Below the pieces are notes generated by a model that was not told the DNA's origin, ran no database searches, and worked only from the letters and a program-made list of their open reading frames with translations. This document shows positions 33,618-41,959 of a DNA stretch of 64,000 nt, piece by piece. How positions within the stretch are numbered: the first letter of the stretch is position 1; every line of letters begins with the position of its first letter. The position numbers and the translations under genes were made by a program. The stretch covers positions 2,170,001-2,234,000 of the forward strand of contig CP188828.1 of the NCBI GenBank assembly GCA_050110875.1, written 5' to 3'. The DNA is from Methyloligella sp050110875. Lineage in GTDB: Bacteria; Pseudomonadota; Alphaproteobacteria; Rhizobiales; Methyloligellaceae.

Positions 33618-34982
33618 ATGGAGAACGGTAAGCTGCCGTCCAAGAACAAGACGGAGCGAGATGTCTACCGGTTGGGGAACTCCTTCGTCTTTCCGCCCCA
33701 CGTTATCGACGACATCCACATCAAGGCTGAGCTCGGCCGGTATCGCATGCGGGGCTTCTCGCTCTTCAAGAAGATTCCGCATTGGGACGATCTGACCTTC
33801 CTGCCGGGCACGCTCACCCGCTTCGTCATCGAAGGCTATCGCGAGAAGTGCGATACCAAGACGGTGATCGGCCCGCGGGCGAAGCGGCCGTTGGAGCTCG
33901 ATATCCCGATCTACATCACGGGTATGAGCTTCGGCGCGTTGAGCTACGAAGCCAAGACGGCGCTCGCGCGCGGTGCCACCATGGCGGGCACCGCCACCTG
34001 CTCGGGCGAGGGCGGCATGATCCCGGACGAGCGGCGCTACTCGTCGAAGTGGTTCTATCAGTGCATCCAGTCCCGCTACGGCTTCAACCCGCACCATCTG
34101 GTGCTGGCCGATGGCTGCGAGTTCTTCATCGGCCAGGGCTGCAAGGTCGGCCTGGGCGGCCATTTGATGGGCCAGAAGGTGACCGACCAGGTCGCTGAGA
34201 TGCGCTCTCTGCCAGCCGGTATCGACCAGCGGTCGCCCGCCCGTCATCCCGACTGGCTCGGCCCGGACGATCTCGCGCTCAAGATCAACGAGATCCGCGA
34301 GGTCACCGATTGGCAGATTCCGATCCAGCTCAAGCTGGGCGCGGCGCGCGTCTACGACGACGTGCGCATGGCGGTGAAGTGTAATCCGGACTCCATCTAT
34401 ATCGATGGCATGGAAGGTTCCACGGGCGCCGGTCCGCACCTTGCGACCGAGGACACCGGTGTCCCCGGCATGGCGGCCATCCGCCAGGCCCGGCGGGCGA
34501 TCGACGACCTCGGCCGGCGTGGCGAGATCAGTCTCGTCTACGCTGGAGGTATCCGGAACGGTGCCGACGTGGCCAAGGCGATCGCTCTCGGCGCGGATGC
34601 GATCGCTATCGGCCACTCCGCCATGATGGCCTTGAATTGCAACAAGGACATCCCCGAGGCGAACTACCCGGAAGAGATGGGTGTGGAAGCTGGGCATTGT
34701 TACCACTGCCACACCGGACGCTGCCCGGTCGGCGTGGCGACCCAGGATCCCAAGCTCCGTGCACGGCTCGATCCCGATGCCGCGGCCGAGCGGGTCTACA
34801 ACTTTCTGCACGCGCTGACCATCGAGGCCCAGCTCTTCGCCCGCGCTTGCGGCAAGACCAACATCCACAGCCTCGAGCCCGAAGATCTCGCCGCACTGAC
34901 CATGGAAGCTTCGGCCATCGCGGGCGTCCCGCTCGCCGGCACGGACTACACGGTCGGCGTCGAAGACTATCACCATCTCTAG
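33618..34982 (+). CDS. mgsC: FMN-binding glutamate synthase domain subunit (MgsC/GlxD-like)
   Basis: 454 residues from ATG 33618. The FMN TIM-barrel of glutamate synthase is evident: ITGMSFGALSYEAKTALARGATMAGTATCSGEGGM, IQLKLGAARVYDDVRMA, IYIDGMEGSTGAGP, SLVYAGGIRNGADVAKAIALGADAIAIGHSAMMAL. The Fe-S cluster cysteines are in HCYHCHTGRCPVGVATQD (C-x2-C-x4-C). It should receive ammonia or methylamine-derived nitrogen and form glutamate or N-methylglutamate from 2-oxoglutarate or glutamate. It is the catalytic subunit of the split enzyme. The next gene follows after 9 bases. Confidence 0.88.
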   Translation: MENGKLPSKNKTERDVYRLGNSFVFPPHVIDDIHIKAELGRYRMRGFSLFKKIPHWDDLTFLPGTLTRFVIEGYREKCDTKTVIGPRAKRPLELDIPIYITGMSFGALSYEAKTALARGATMAGTATCSGEGGMIPDERRYSSKWFYQCIQSRYGFNPHHLVLADGCEFFIGQGCKVGLGGHLMGQKVTDQVAEMRSLPAGIDQRSPARHPDWLGPDDLALKINEIREVTDWQIPIQLKLGAARVYDDVRMAVKCNPDSIYIDGMEGSTGAGPHLATEDTGVPGMAAIRQARRAIDDLGRRGEISLVYAGGIRNGADVAKAIALGADAIAIGHSAMMALNCNKDIPEANYPEEMGVEAGHCYHCHTGRCPVGVATQDPKLRARLDPDAAAERVYNFLHALTIEAQLFARACGKTNIHSLEPEDLAALTMEASAIAGVPLAGTDYTVGVEDYHHL

Positions 34983-34991
34983 GAGGAACCG

Positions 34992-35405
34992 ATGGCGGGA
35001 ACACAGTACAGAGGCTCCGAGATCAAGGACGTCGATCAGTTTCTGAAAGACTCCTCGGGCCTCGATTCCGAACGCGAAAAAGAGATCGGCCAGCACATCG
35101 GCTACCGGTACGACGTCAATCTGGTGCCCGATTACGCCCGGCTCACCCCCTTCCTCAAGAAGTATATCGAGGTGATGGGGTGGGAAGACCTCAACTGGCT
35201 GGAAGACGTCCATATGGGCTACGAGGAAGGCCGGCCGGCCGTCTTCGACAGGAACATCAACGGCTGGGTCCGCGTGCCGGACAGCATCGATCTTCCTGAC
35301 AATCAGCAGGACCGGGACATGATCGCGCGCGAGTTGCTGGTCAAGTTCCAGATGTCCGACCGGCATCCGCTGGTCATGCTGCGCAAGGCCTACACGAAGT
35401 TCTAG
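34992..35405 (+). CDS. Unrecognised 137-aa protein, fourth gene of the mgs-like operon
   Basis: 137 residues with AGGAGG before the ATG, 9 bases after mgsC. I do not recognise a family. The sequence is soluble, acidic/aromatic and without a signal peptide: GSEIKDVDQFLKDSSGLDSEREKEIGQHIGYRYDVNLVPDYARLTPFLKKYIEVMGWEDLNWLEDVHMGYEEGRP, then MIARELLVKFQMSDRHPLVMLRKAYTKF. Tight linkage suggests a partner or small subunit of the split glutamate synthase, which classical mgsABC sets lack. An intrinsic terminator follows at 35511. Confidence 0.75.
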   Translation: MAGTQYRGSEIKDVDQFLKDSSGLDSEREKEIGQHIGYRYDVNLVPDYARLTPFLKKYIEVMGWEDLNWLEDVHMGYEEGRPAVFDRNINGWVRVPDSIDLPDNQQDRDMIARELLVKFQMSDRHPLVMLRKAYTKF

Positions 35406-35510
35406 CCCATGCGCTCCCGAGACGCATATCGCCGCCTGCCATATTTCAACCGGCTAGCCCTCCATCTTCCGGTCGGTGGCGGGCGGCGTCCTGCGCACAG
35501 CGGGACCTCT

Positions 35511-35550
35511 GCTGGCGCAGCTTGTCTGCGCCAGCTTTTCTTCTTCTTCT
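35511..35550 (+). terminator. Rho-independent terminator of the mgs-like operon
   Basis: Perfect 10-bp stem GCTGGCGCAG/CTGCGCCAGC (35511-35520, 35526-35535) with a 5-nt loop, followed at once by TTTTCTTCTTCTTCT. It is about 105 bases after the last operon gene. Confidence 0.85.
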
Positions 35551-35567
35551 CTCGTTCAAAAAATCAA

Positions 35568-35747
35568 TTGGCAAAAGCCAAACGAGGGTTGGCAGCGGGG
35601 TACGCCCGCGCTCTTCACGCCACCGGCGTGGGGAGCGCGATCGTCGCCGCAATGGTGGGAATAGGCGGCGCTTAGAAAGGAGAGCACGACCAAATCGGCC
35701 GCCGACAAGTCAGCAACTGTAACGATTGCTTCCCAGGGGAGGGAACG
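35568..35747 (+). promoter_or_regulatory. Structured leader before the APC permease
   Basis: About 200 bases between the terminator and the permease start. It holds a small TTGGC-AAAA-GCCAA hairpin (35568-35581) and a longer stem-loop at 35607-35639 (CGCGCTC...GAGCGCG enclosing CACGCC/GGCGTG with a 2-base internal mismatch). No T-run follows the stem. No known riboswitch family is recognised. AGGGGAGGG before 35748 is the ribosome binding site. Confidence 0.4.
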
Positions 35748-37367
35748 ATGACAACAGAGGTAGCAGGCTCCGCAGCGGGGCCAGTGGAGAGCGAGTCTCT
35801 CCATCGTGCGATCGATTGGAAGGGAGCCTTTTGGCTCGCGAGTGGCGTGCCCGCTCTCGTTCTGTTTTCGATCGGTGGCATTGCCGGAACGGTGGGAACG
35901 CCGTCCTGGGTCGTGTGGATTCTTTCCGTCAGTATCGGTTTCATTCAGTCCTTTATCTATGCCGAGATCGCCGGGTTGTTCCCGAGCAAGAGCGGTGGCG
36001 CTTCCGTCTATGGTGCGGCCGCTTGGGTGCGTTATGGCAAGTCGCTAGCACCGATCTCGGTCTGGTGTAACTGGCTCGCCTGGACGCCCGTCTTGGCGAT
36101 CGGCGCGGGCCTGGCCGCAGGCTATATCCTGAACGTCTTCTTCGATCCGGAGTCGGCCCTCCGGACGTGGAAAATCACCCTGTTCAGCCTCGATGCGCTC
36201 AAGGACGGTCTCACCGTCCGGATCGACGCCACCTTCATCATCGGTGCTCTGATCCTGCTCTGCGTCTTCGCGGTTCAGCATGGTGGTGTCTTGCGGGCCG
36301 CCCGGTTCCAGATGGTGGTCGGCCTGGCGGTGGTCATTCCGCTTCTGATCGTCGGTCTCGTGCCGCTGCTTACGGGCGACGTCCTTGCGGAGAACCTGTT
36401 CCCGCTGAAGCCTCTGGCCTTCACGGCGGATGGGGCGGTCACCGAAGGAACCTGGGATATCTCCGGATGGACCCTGTTCCTCGGCGGTCTCTTCATTGCG
36501 GCCTGGTCGGCTTATGCCTTCGAGACGGCGATCTGCTACACCTCGGAATTCCGCAATCCGGCCAAGGACACCAGCAAGGCCATTCTGGCGGCGGGTCTCC
36601 TTTGCATTCTCGTCTATACCCTGGTGCCGCTTACCTTCCAGGGTGTGCTTGGCGTTGAAGGCATGCTGGAGCCCGGCATCGTCGACGGTTCAGCCGTGGC
36701 AGGCGCCATGGCGCGAATGGTCGGCGGCGGTGCGGTGGTCTTCTCCCTAATGGTGGTGATGCTGATCATGGCGTTGCTGCTCGCGGTGATGACCTCCATG
36801 GCCGGGTCTTCCCGCACCCTCTATCAGGGTTCGGTGGATGGCTGGCTGCCGCGCTATCTGAACCACGTCAACCAGCACGGCGCCCCGACCAGGGCGATGT
36901 GGACCGATCTGGGCTTCAATCTCTGCCTGCTCATGATGTCGGACTATCTCTTCGTCCTGGCCGTCTCCAATTGCTGCTATCTGATCTTCAACTTCCTGAA
37001 CCTGCACGCAGGTTGGATCCATCGGATCGATAGCGCCGAGACGCCCCGGCCCTGGAAGTGTCCGACCCCGATCATGGTGGCCGGCGTGTTCTTCAGCTTC
37101 GTCAATGCGGTGCTGTTGGGCGCGGGCGCCAATGTCTGGGGCGAGGGCACCCTGTTGTCCGGTGTCATCGCGGCGGCGCTCATCCTGCCGATCTTCGCGT
37201 ATCGCCATTACATCCAGGATGGCGGGCATTTCCCGAAGGAGATGCTGGACGATCTGCATATGAGCTCGCGCGATCTATCCATCCGTCGCGCGGGGCTTTG
37301 GCCCTACATCGCTCTCGCGGTGGGCATCGGATTGGTTATCATCGCCAATCAGATCTTCCACCTGTAA
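35748..37367 (+). CDS. APC-superfamily amino acid/amine permease
   Basis: 539 residues with about 12 transmembrane segments. The first membrane helix region (FWLASGVPALVLFSIGGIAGTVGTPSWVVWILSVSIGFIQSFIYAEIAGLFPSKSGGASVYGAAAW) carries the Gly-rich unwound segment and the conserved E-x-A-x-x-F-P-x-x-G-G pattern of APC transporters. TM6 (SAYAFETAICYTSEFRNPAKDTSKAI) is also typical. Substrate specificity cannot be assigned. Its position after the mgs-like genes suggests an amine, glutamate derivative or gamma-glutamyl amide (inference). A hairpin and a gene of unknown function follow. Confidence 0.88.
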   Translation: MTTEVAGSAAGPVESESLHRAIDWKGAFWLASGVPALVLFSIGGIAGTVGTPSWVVWILSVSIGFIQSFIYAEIAGLFPSKSGGASVYGAAAWVRYGKSLAPISVWCNWLAWTPVLAIGAGLAAGYILNVFFDPESALRTWKITLFSLDALKDGLTVRIDATFIIGALILLCVFAVQHGGVLRAARFQMVVGLAVVIPLLIVGLVPLLTGDVLAENLFPLKPLAFTADGAVTEGTWDISGWTLFLGGLFIAAWSAYAFETAICYTSEFRNPAKDTSKAILAAGLLCILVYTLVPLTFQGVLGVEGMLEPGIVDGSAVAGAMARMVGGGAVVFSLMVVMLIMALLLAVMTSMAGSSRTLYQGSVDGWLPRYLNHVNQHGAPTRAMWTDLGFNLCLLMMSDYLFVLAVSNCCYLIFNFLNLHAGWIHRIDSAETPRPWKCPTPIMVAGVFFSFVNAVLLGAGANVWGEGTLLSGVIAAALILPIFAYRHYIQDGGHFPKEMLDDLHMSSRDLSIRRAGLWPYIALAVGIGLVIIANQIFHL

Positions 37368-37375
37368 GGCAACAC

Positions 37376-37405
37376 GGCGCTTCTCCGCGAATGCGGGGGA
37401 GCGCC
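37376..37405 (+). terminator. Intercistronic stem-loop
   Basis: GGCGCT...AGCGCC arms (37376-37381, 37400-37405) with further inner pairing (CCGC/GCGG) between the permease and the following gene. There is no T-run, so it may be a partial terminator or a processing site. Confidence 0.35.
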
Positions 37406-37430
37406 ACCCCTTAGTACAAGGGAGATGCGT

Positions 37431-38009
37431 ATGTCGGAAGAAACGCAATCCGAACTGTTTCAGAACCCCCTCAAGAACGCTTTCCTGCGCTGGCAATGCC
37501 GTGTCCGGCAGATCGTCATGCGCGAGAACGGCGGCCGGCCCGACGATGCCATCATGCCGCTGCTGACCCCGAAGGGAGAGGATCAGCCGATCGGCCAGGT
37601 CATTACGGTGATGCCGCGCAGCCCCGAGGCCTCGGTGACGCCCGAGCTGATGCATATGGCGCGCAAGACCATGGACCCGGCTCAGCGGCGCGAGCAGGCG
37701 CTCACGTTTTTCTCGGCCAATTATTATCAGAAGCCGGAAGAGTTCGCCGCCATGCTCACGGCGACCTTCCAGCCGGATTCCGCCGCCCTTGCCCGCGTGC
37801 GGGCGGCTCAGCATTGCACGCTGACCTTTCAGGCCTATTCCCGGCGCTTCGATTTGAGCTGCACCATTCGCCGCCTCGATCGATCCGATCCTTTGCGGGA
37901 AGCCACCTGGTGGCACAACTTTCTGTTCAATCCGAACCTCGATGCCGACACCGAGGTCATCGGTTTTGAGCCGAGCTGGTCGGAGAGCAGGGCTCATCCG
38001 CCTTTGTAG
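37431..38009 (+). CDS. Unrecognised 192-aa protein in the methylated-amine island
   Basis: 192 residues from ATG 37431 (GGGAG 6 bases upstream); an ATG at 37425 would sit on the ribosome binding site. No family is recognised. It is soluble with no signal: FQNPLKNAFLRWQCRVRQIVMRENGGRPDDAIMPLLTPKG, later PEEFAAMLTATFQPDSAALARVRAAQHCTLTFQAYSRRFDLSCTIRRLDRSDPLREATWWHNFLFNPNLDADTEVIGFEPSW. The end is rich in Trp and Phe. It lies between the permease and the sensor kinase in the same direction and could be an accessory or sensory protein, without direct evidence. Confidence 0.7.
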   Translation: MSEETQSELFQNPLKNAFLRWQCRVRQIVMRENGGRPDDAIMPLLTPKGEDQPIGQVITVMPRSPEASVTPELMHMARKTMDPAQRREQALTFFSANYYQKPEEFAAMLTATFQPDSAALARVRAAQHCTLTFQAYSRRFDLSCTIRRLDRSDPLREATWWHNFLFNPNLDADTEVIGFEPSWSESRAHPPL

Positions 38010-38231
38010 CCGAAGAGAAAGTGTCGGCATTTGTGAATGCAAATGATTCAATGCTATTTCTGAAGAGAACAGTAGACTGAGCCATGGCCGCCCGCGTTTC
38101 TGAGATCGAGACAATCCTCGATGGGATCACGATTTTTCCGAATGAGTCTTTCGACACCTCGGCCGGGACCGCGCCTTTGAGGTGTTCGGAGTAAAGGGAG
38201 AAGCTCATTTGGCGATGAGGGAGAGGCTCAA

Positions 38232-39473
38232 ATGACTGGCAGTGGCGGCGCCAAGCTAGCCACGCCGGCGGCCCGATCCGAGGCCGAGACGCCGGGGCCT
38301 GAGCCCCAGGCGCCGGAAGCAGTCTCGCGCCGCCCCGCCGCTCACGGGGAAATCTATCTCCTCAACAAGGTGCTGACCGAGCTGCTCGCCGATCCGGATT
38401 CGGCGGAGCCCTTCAACCTGGTCCTCAATCACATTCTTGAGCTCTCCGGTGCGAAAGCCGGCGCCATCTTCGTCAGCACCGAGAGCGGTCGGCAGCTCGT
38501 GCTGCTTGCCTGCACCAATCCCGAGGATCGGGATTGTTGGATTCGTCTGGTCCATGTCCAGCGTGAGCTCTACCGCAGCCAAGGCGGCCGGCCCGAGCCG
38601 GTGATAAGCGACGACCCGGAAGAGAAGAACGCCACGATTCTCGCTCAAGGCTTCGAGCAGGGGACCTCCGGCCGCGGTCTGCTTCTGCTTCAGCTTCCCG
38701 GCCGGAAAAGCAACGTCTCCCCGGCCATGCTCGACTCCGCGCGCGAATATGGTGACTACCTCTCAGGCATTCTCTACAGCGCACGCTCCGCCCGCATGAA
38801 GCTGCGTAACGCGCAAAGCGAGGAACGCGCCGCCATCGCCCGCGAGCTGCACGATTCCCTCGCCCAGTCGCTGGCCTATATGAAGATCCAGATGAGCAGG
38901 ATTCAGAACCTGATTCAGAAGGGCGAGGGACATGTGGACGAAGCCGACACCGCCATGGAGAAGCTGCGCGGAACCCTGACCACCGCATCGCTTCAGCTTC
39001 GCGAGCTCATCACCACCTTCCGCCTGACCATGCATGGCCGCACCTTCGCTCAGGCTTTGGAGGATTCCATCGAAGAATTCGAAGGCCGCAGCTCCATCGC
39101 CTTCGATCTCGACAATCGCCTCTCCGCCGGAAAGCTCTCCGTGGCGGACGAGATGCAGCTCTTGCTGATCCTGCGTGAGGCGCTTTGCAACGTGGTGCGC
39201 CACTCCCATGCCAGCTATTGCTGGGTTTCCCTGCGTCTGAAGGAGGAGGGCGCCATACATCTCATCGTCGACGACAACGGCATCGGTACGAAGCCTGTCA
39301 CGGAGGATACCCAGTCCCATCACGGGTTGATCATCATGCAGGAGCGCGCCCGCAGCCTCGGCGGGACATTCGCCATCGAGGACCGGCCCGGCGGCGGCAC
39401 GCGGCTTTCAGTTCTTCTGCCGCCCGGCACGAGCCGCGCCGCCAAAATGGTCAATGTGGAGATCCCTGTATGA
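38232..39473 (+). CDS. Cytosolic NarX/LiaS-type sensor histidine kinase with GAF-like domain
   Basis: 413 residues without membrane segments. After a Pro/Ala-rich start, residues about 45-185 look like a GAF domain (LNKVLTELLADPDSAEPFNLVLNHILELSGAKAGAIFVST). The HisKA_3 phosphoacceptor motif is EERAAIARELHDSLAQSLAYMKIQMSRIQ. The HATPase domain has LREALCNVVRHSHASY (N box), LIVDDNGIG and GLIIMQERARSLGGTFAIEDRPGGGTRLSVLLP. It should phosphorylate the regulator encoded next, whose start overlaps its stop. The signal is unknown but is presumably internal. Confidence 0.92.
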   Translation: MTGSGGAKLATPAARSEAETPGPEPQAPEAVSRRPAAHGEIYLLNKVLTELLADPDSAEPFNLVLNHILELSGAKAGAIFVSTESGRQLVLLACTNPEDRDCWIRLVHVQRELYRSQGGRPEPVISDDPEEKNATILAQGFEQGTSGRGLLLLQLPGRKSNVSPAMLDSAREYGDYLSGILYSARSARMKLRNAQSEERAAIARELHDSLAQSLAYMKIQMSRIQNLIQKGEGHVDEADTAMEKLRGTLTTASLQLRELITTFRLTMHGRTFAQALEDSIEEFEGRSSIAFDLDNRLSAGKLSVADEMQLLLILREALCNVVRHSHASYCWVSLRLKEEGAIHLIVDDNGIGTKPVTEDTQSHHGLIIMQERARSLGGTFAIEDRPGGGTRLSVLLPPGTSRAAKMVNVEIPV

Positions 39474-40114
39474 GCAAGTCTCCCTGCCGTGTCCTTCTGG
39501 TCGACGATCATCCGCTGTTCCGCCGGGGTGTCGCCGAGCTCATCTCTGAGGAAGACGATATCGAAGTCGTCGGCGAGGCGGCCTCAGCGGACGAAGGCAT
39601 CGCGCTTGCGACCGCGCTCGATCCGGATTTGATCCTCATGGATCTGAACATGGGAGATGGCAGCGGCCTAGCGGCGCTGAAGACCATCAAGGATTCCGGC
39701 CTGAAAGCCCATGTCGTCATGCTGACCGTTTCCGACAACGAAAACGACTTTCTCCGGGCAGTGCGCATCGGTGCGGGAGGCTATCTGTTGAAGGGCTCCG
39801 AGCCCGAGGAGATCTTGGAGAAGGTCCGCCAGGCGGCCCGTGGCGAAACCGTCTTCACCGAGCCGCTCATGAGCCTGCTCGTCGGTGCGCTACGCGAGGG
39901 AAGCACGCCGCCGCCCCCGCCCAGCGAGGAGTGTCTCACCGCCCGGGAGCGGGAAATTCTGCACCTCATCTGCGCCGGCAAGAGCAACAAGCATATCGCC
40001 CGCGAGCTCAATATCAGCGACGGCACCGTCAAGGTTCACGTCAAGAATCTGCTCCGGAAGCTCAACCTGCAATCCCGGCTGGAAGCCGCGGTTTGGGCGC
40101 TTACCGCGAGTTGA
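39470..40114 (+). CDS. NarL/FixJ-type LuxR response regulator
   Basis: 214 residues; ATG 39470 overlaps the kinase stop (ATGA). The receiver domain begins PCRVLLVDDHPLFRRGVAELI, with the phosphoacceptor Asp in DPDLILMDLNMGDGSG, Thr in VVMLTVSD and Lys in GGYLLKGSEPEEI. The C-terminal LuxR helix-turn-helix is CLTAREREILHLICAGKSNKHIARELNISDGTVKVHVKNLLRKLNLQSRLEAAVWAL, very close to NarL. NarL-type proteins bind TAC-containing heptamers arranged 7-2-7. A perfect TACCCCC-N2-GGGGGTA site sits right after this gene. Confidence 0.94.
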   Translation: MSKSPCRVLLVDDHPLFRRGVAELISEEDDIEVVGEAASADEGIALATALDPDLILMDLNMGDGSGLAALKTIKDSGLKAHVVMLTVSDNENDFLRAVRIGAGGYLLKGSEPEEILEKVRQAARGETVFTEPLMSLLVGALREGSTPPPPPSEECLTAREREILHLICAGKSNKHIARELNISDGTVKVHVKNLLRKLNLQSRLEAAVWALTAS

Positions 40115-40119
40115 GCCCA

Positions 40120-40135
40120 TACCCCCCAGGGGGTA
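40120..40135. promoter_or_regulatory. TAnCCC-N4-GRGRTA motif, site 1 (before the PAS/GGDEF-like gene)
   Basis: TACCCCCCAGGGGGTA, a perfect 7-2-7 palindrome. A possible -35 TTGCCC (40144-40149), a 16-base spacer and TAGCGT (40166-40171) follow, which puts the motif centre near -50. Likely bound by the adjacent NarL-type regulator (inference). Confidence 0.6.
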
Positions 40136-40208
40136 CCCCGCATTTGCCCTAACACCGTCTCCTGCTAGCGTCGAGCGCGCGCTAAGGTAGAAAGGCATTC
40201 ACGAGCGA

Positions 40209-41648
40209 GTGCGAGAGCAGCCAGATAGAAAGCCGAGTGCTGTGGAGATGACGACGGCGCATATCGAGACCTTGACGGAGTTCCTCATCAAAGAGGGCGA
40301 GTTCCCGGCCGGTTCAGGCACCGCGCCGCGCACCGCCTCCATGCCGCTTCTCGCCTCGCTTCTGGATGCGATCGACACGGTTATCTTCGTCTCCGACCCC
40401 AACGGCACCCTGTGCTTCGCCAATGCCGCGTGGTCGCGCCTCACCGGCTTTTCTCTGCAAGAGACTCGCGCGCTGCAGCGCTCCGCCTATCTGCATCCAC
40501 AGGACCAATCCCGTTGGCTCGATTTTCTGGATGCCCGCCGTGGCGACCCGAAAGCGGACGATTCCGTCGTCCTGCGCTTTCTCACCCGGTCCGGCGAGAC
40601 CGTGCATCTAGAGGCGGGCGCCCAAGCCGTGATCGCCGAGAGCGATCGTTGCATCGGCTTCGTCGGAACCCTGACCGATGTCGGCACTCGCGTCCGCGCC
40701 GAGAGCATGCGGGCCGCCAGTCACCGCACCGTCGAAACCCTGATCAACAACCTCCCCGGCTTCGTCTATCGCTGCCGCAACAACCGGCAATGGACGATGG
40801 AATACATGAGCAAGGGCTGCGAGCTACTGACCGGCTATCCGACCGAAGCCCTCATTAACAGCCAGCAGCTTACCTACGCCGATTTGATCGTCCCGGAAGA
40901 CCGGGAGCAGGTCTGGAACGGCGTGCAGATTTCCCTGTGCCAGAACGTTCCCTTCGAGTTGGAATATCGGATCAGAACGGCTCAGGGCATCGTCAAATGG
41001 GTGCATGAATACGGGCGTGGCAATTTCTCCATCAGCGGAGAGCTGCTCGGGGTTGAAGGCTTCGTCACGGACTTGGCGCGCCAGCGGCGCGAGTCGACCT
41101 GGCCGGAAGAGACGCGCGATCCCGGCACGAGGCTGCCCACGAGAGCCGTCTTTCTGGACCGGGTGGAGATGGCGCTCCGCCGCAAGCGGGCAGGCCTGTC
41201 AGCCCTTGCGAGCCTGGCGGTCGTCCGTCTCAAGGGAATGCCACAATGGAGCGCGGGACAGGAAGACGGCTTCCACAGACGGTCTCTCAACGACATCGTC
41301 AGCCGTATCGACCATGTGCTCGAAGATGCCGATTCGCTCTGCGCCTGGGCCGACGACGAATTCGCCATCCTGCACGAAGCGCCCGAGGCGGAAATCGATG
41401 CGGCGAATCTCGCCGCGCGGATCAAGCATCAATTCGATGCGCCGATCGTCGACGATGCCCGCGAGATCTATCTCATTCCCAGCATCGGCATCCTGACCAA
41501 TATGACCGGCAACGAGCATGCCGGGGATATCGTGAAGCTGGCTTCGAAAGCAGCTTCGGACGCCATCAATATCGGCGGCGTGAACCTCGCCGTGATCGAC
41601 ATGCAATCCTATCTCGAGCGGTTCCGCATGTCCGAGGATCGGAACTAA
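40209..41648 (+). CDS. PAS-PAS protein with degenerate GGDEF domain
   Basis: 479 residues from GTG 40209 (ATG 40248 is an alternative). Two PAS domains are visible: LLDAIDTVIFVSDPNGTLCFANAAWSRLTGFSLQE near 50, and TVETLINNLPGFVYRCRNNRQWTMEYMSKGCELLTGYPTEAL near 180, each with a PAC-type end (FVGTLTDV; GVEGFVTDL). The C-terminal part resembles a GGDEF domain (DPGTRLPTRAVFLDRVEMALRR), but the active-site loop reads WADDEFAI instead of GGDEF, so cyclic-di-GMP synthesis is unlikely. It may sense redox or a ligand for the same circuit as the kinase upstream. Confidence 0.85.
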   Translation: MREQPDRKPSAVEMTTAHIETLTEFLIKEGEFPAGSGTAPRTASMPLLASLLDAIDTVIFVSDPNGTLCFANAAWSRLTGFSLQETRALQRSAYLHPQDQSRWLDFLDARRGDPKADDSVVLRFLTRSGETVHLEAGAQAVIAESDRCIGFVGTLTDVGTRVRAESMRAASHRTVETLINNLPGFVYRCRNNRQWTMEYMSKGCELLTGYPTEALINSQQLTYADLIVPEDREQVWNGVQISLCQNVPFELEYRIRTAQGIVKWVHEYGRGNFSISGELLGVEGFVTDLARQRRESTWPEETRDPGTRLPTRAVFLDRVEMALRRKRAGLSALASLAVVRLKGMPQWSAGQEDGFHRRSLNDIVSRIDHVLEDADSLCAWADDEFAILHEAPEAEIDAANLAARIKHQFDAPIVDDAREIYLIPSIGILTNMTGNEHAGDIVKLASKAASDAINIGGVNLAVIDMQSYLERFRMSEDRN

Positions 41649-41959
41649 GGCTGATCATTCCCAGTACGGGCTTGCCACGCGCCACGTCATCCTGAGGTGT
41701 TCAGGGGACCTCCCCTGGAAGGGGGAGGGAGTGGGCTTCGCGCGCCCTCAGGGTGAGGCGAGGGGGGGTGGGCTTGGCGCAGCAGGCTCGATGGCTCGGG
41801 ACGCCGAACTCGCCAAGTTCGCAGAGCTCAATGGCAGGGTGGCGCCGGCGGAGCGGCACCGCGTTTCTCCTCATGGTGAGGGCGCTCGCGTGAGCGAGCG
41901 CGTCTCGAACCATGTGGCCCCTGACGGAGAGTGTCTCCGCCTTTCAGTGCGTCTTCTTC
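41649..41959. repeat. Intergenic repeat region with palindromic elements (copy A)
   Basis: 311 bases between the converging PAS protein and tdm genes. It contains GCTTCGCGCGCCCTCAGGGTGAGG (41735-41758) and an element at 41870-41920 made of CTCATGGTGAGG, a hairpin with arms GCGCTCGC/GCGAGCGC and CGTCTCGAACCATGTGGCCC. Both recur at 49.8 kb. These are REP/RIME-like interspersed repeats with no coding content. Confidence 0.8.

Noticed and set aside
33594..35366. A 590-codon open frame antisense to mgsC and the following gene
   Set aside because: It spans two real genes and lacks any domain; shadow of GC-rich coding sequence.
35551..35747. Glycine or glutamine riboswitch before the permease
   Set aside because: The stem-loops do not show the conserved bases of those aptamers; left as an unassigned structured leader.
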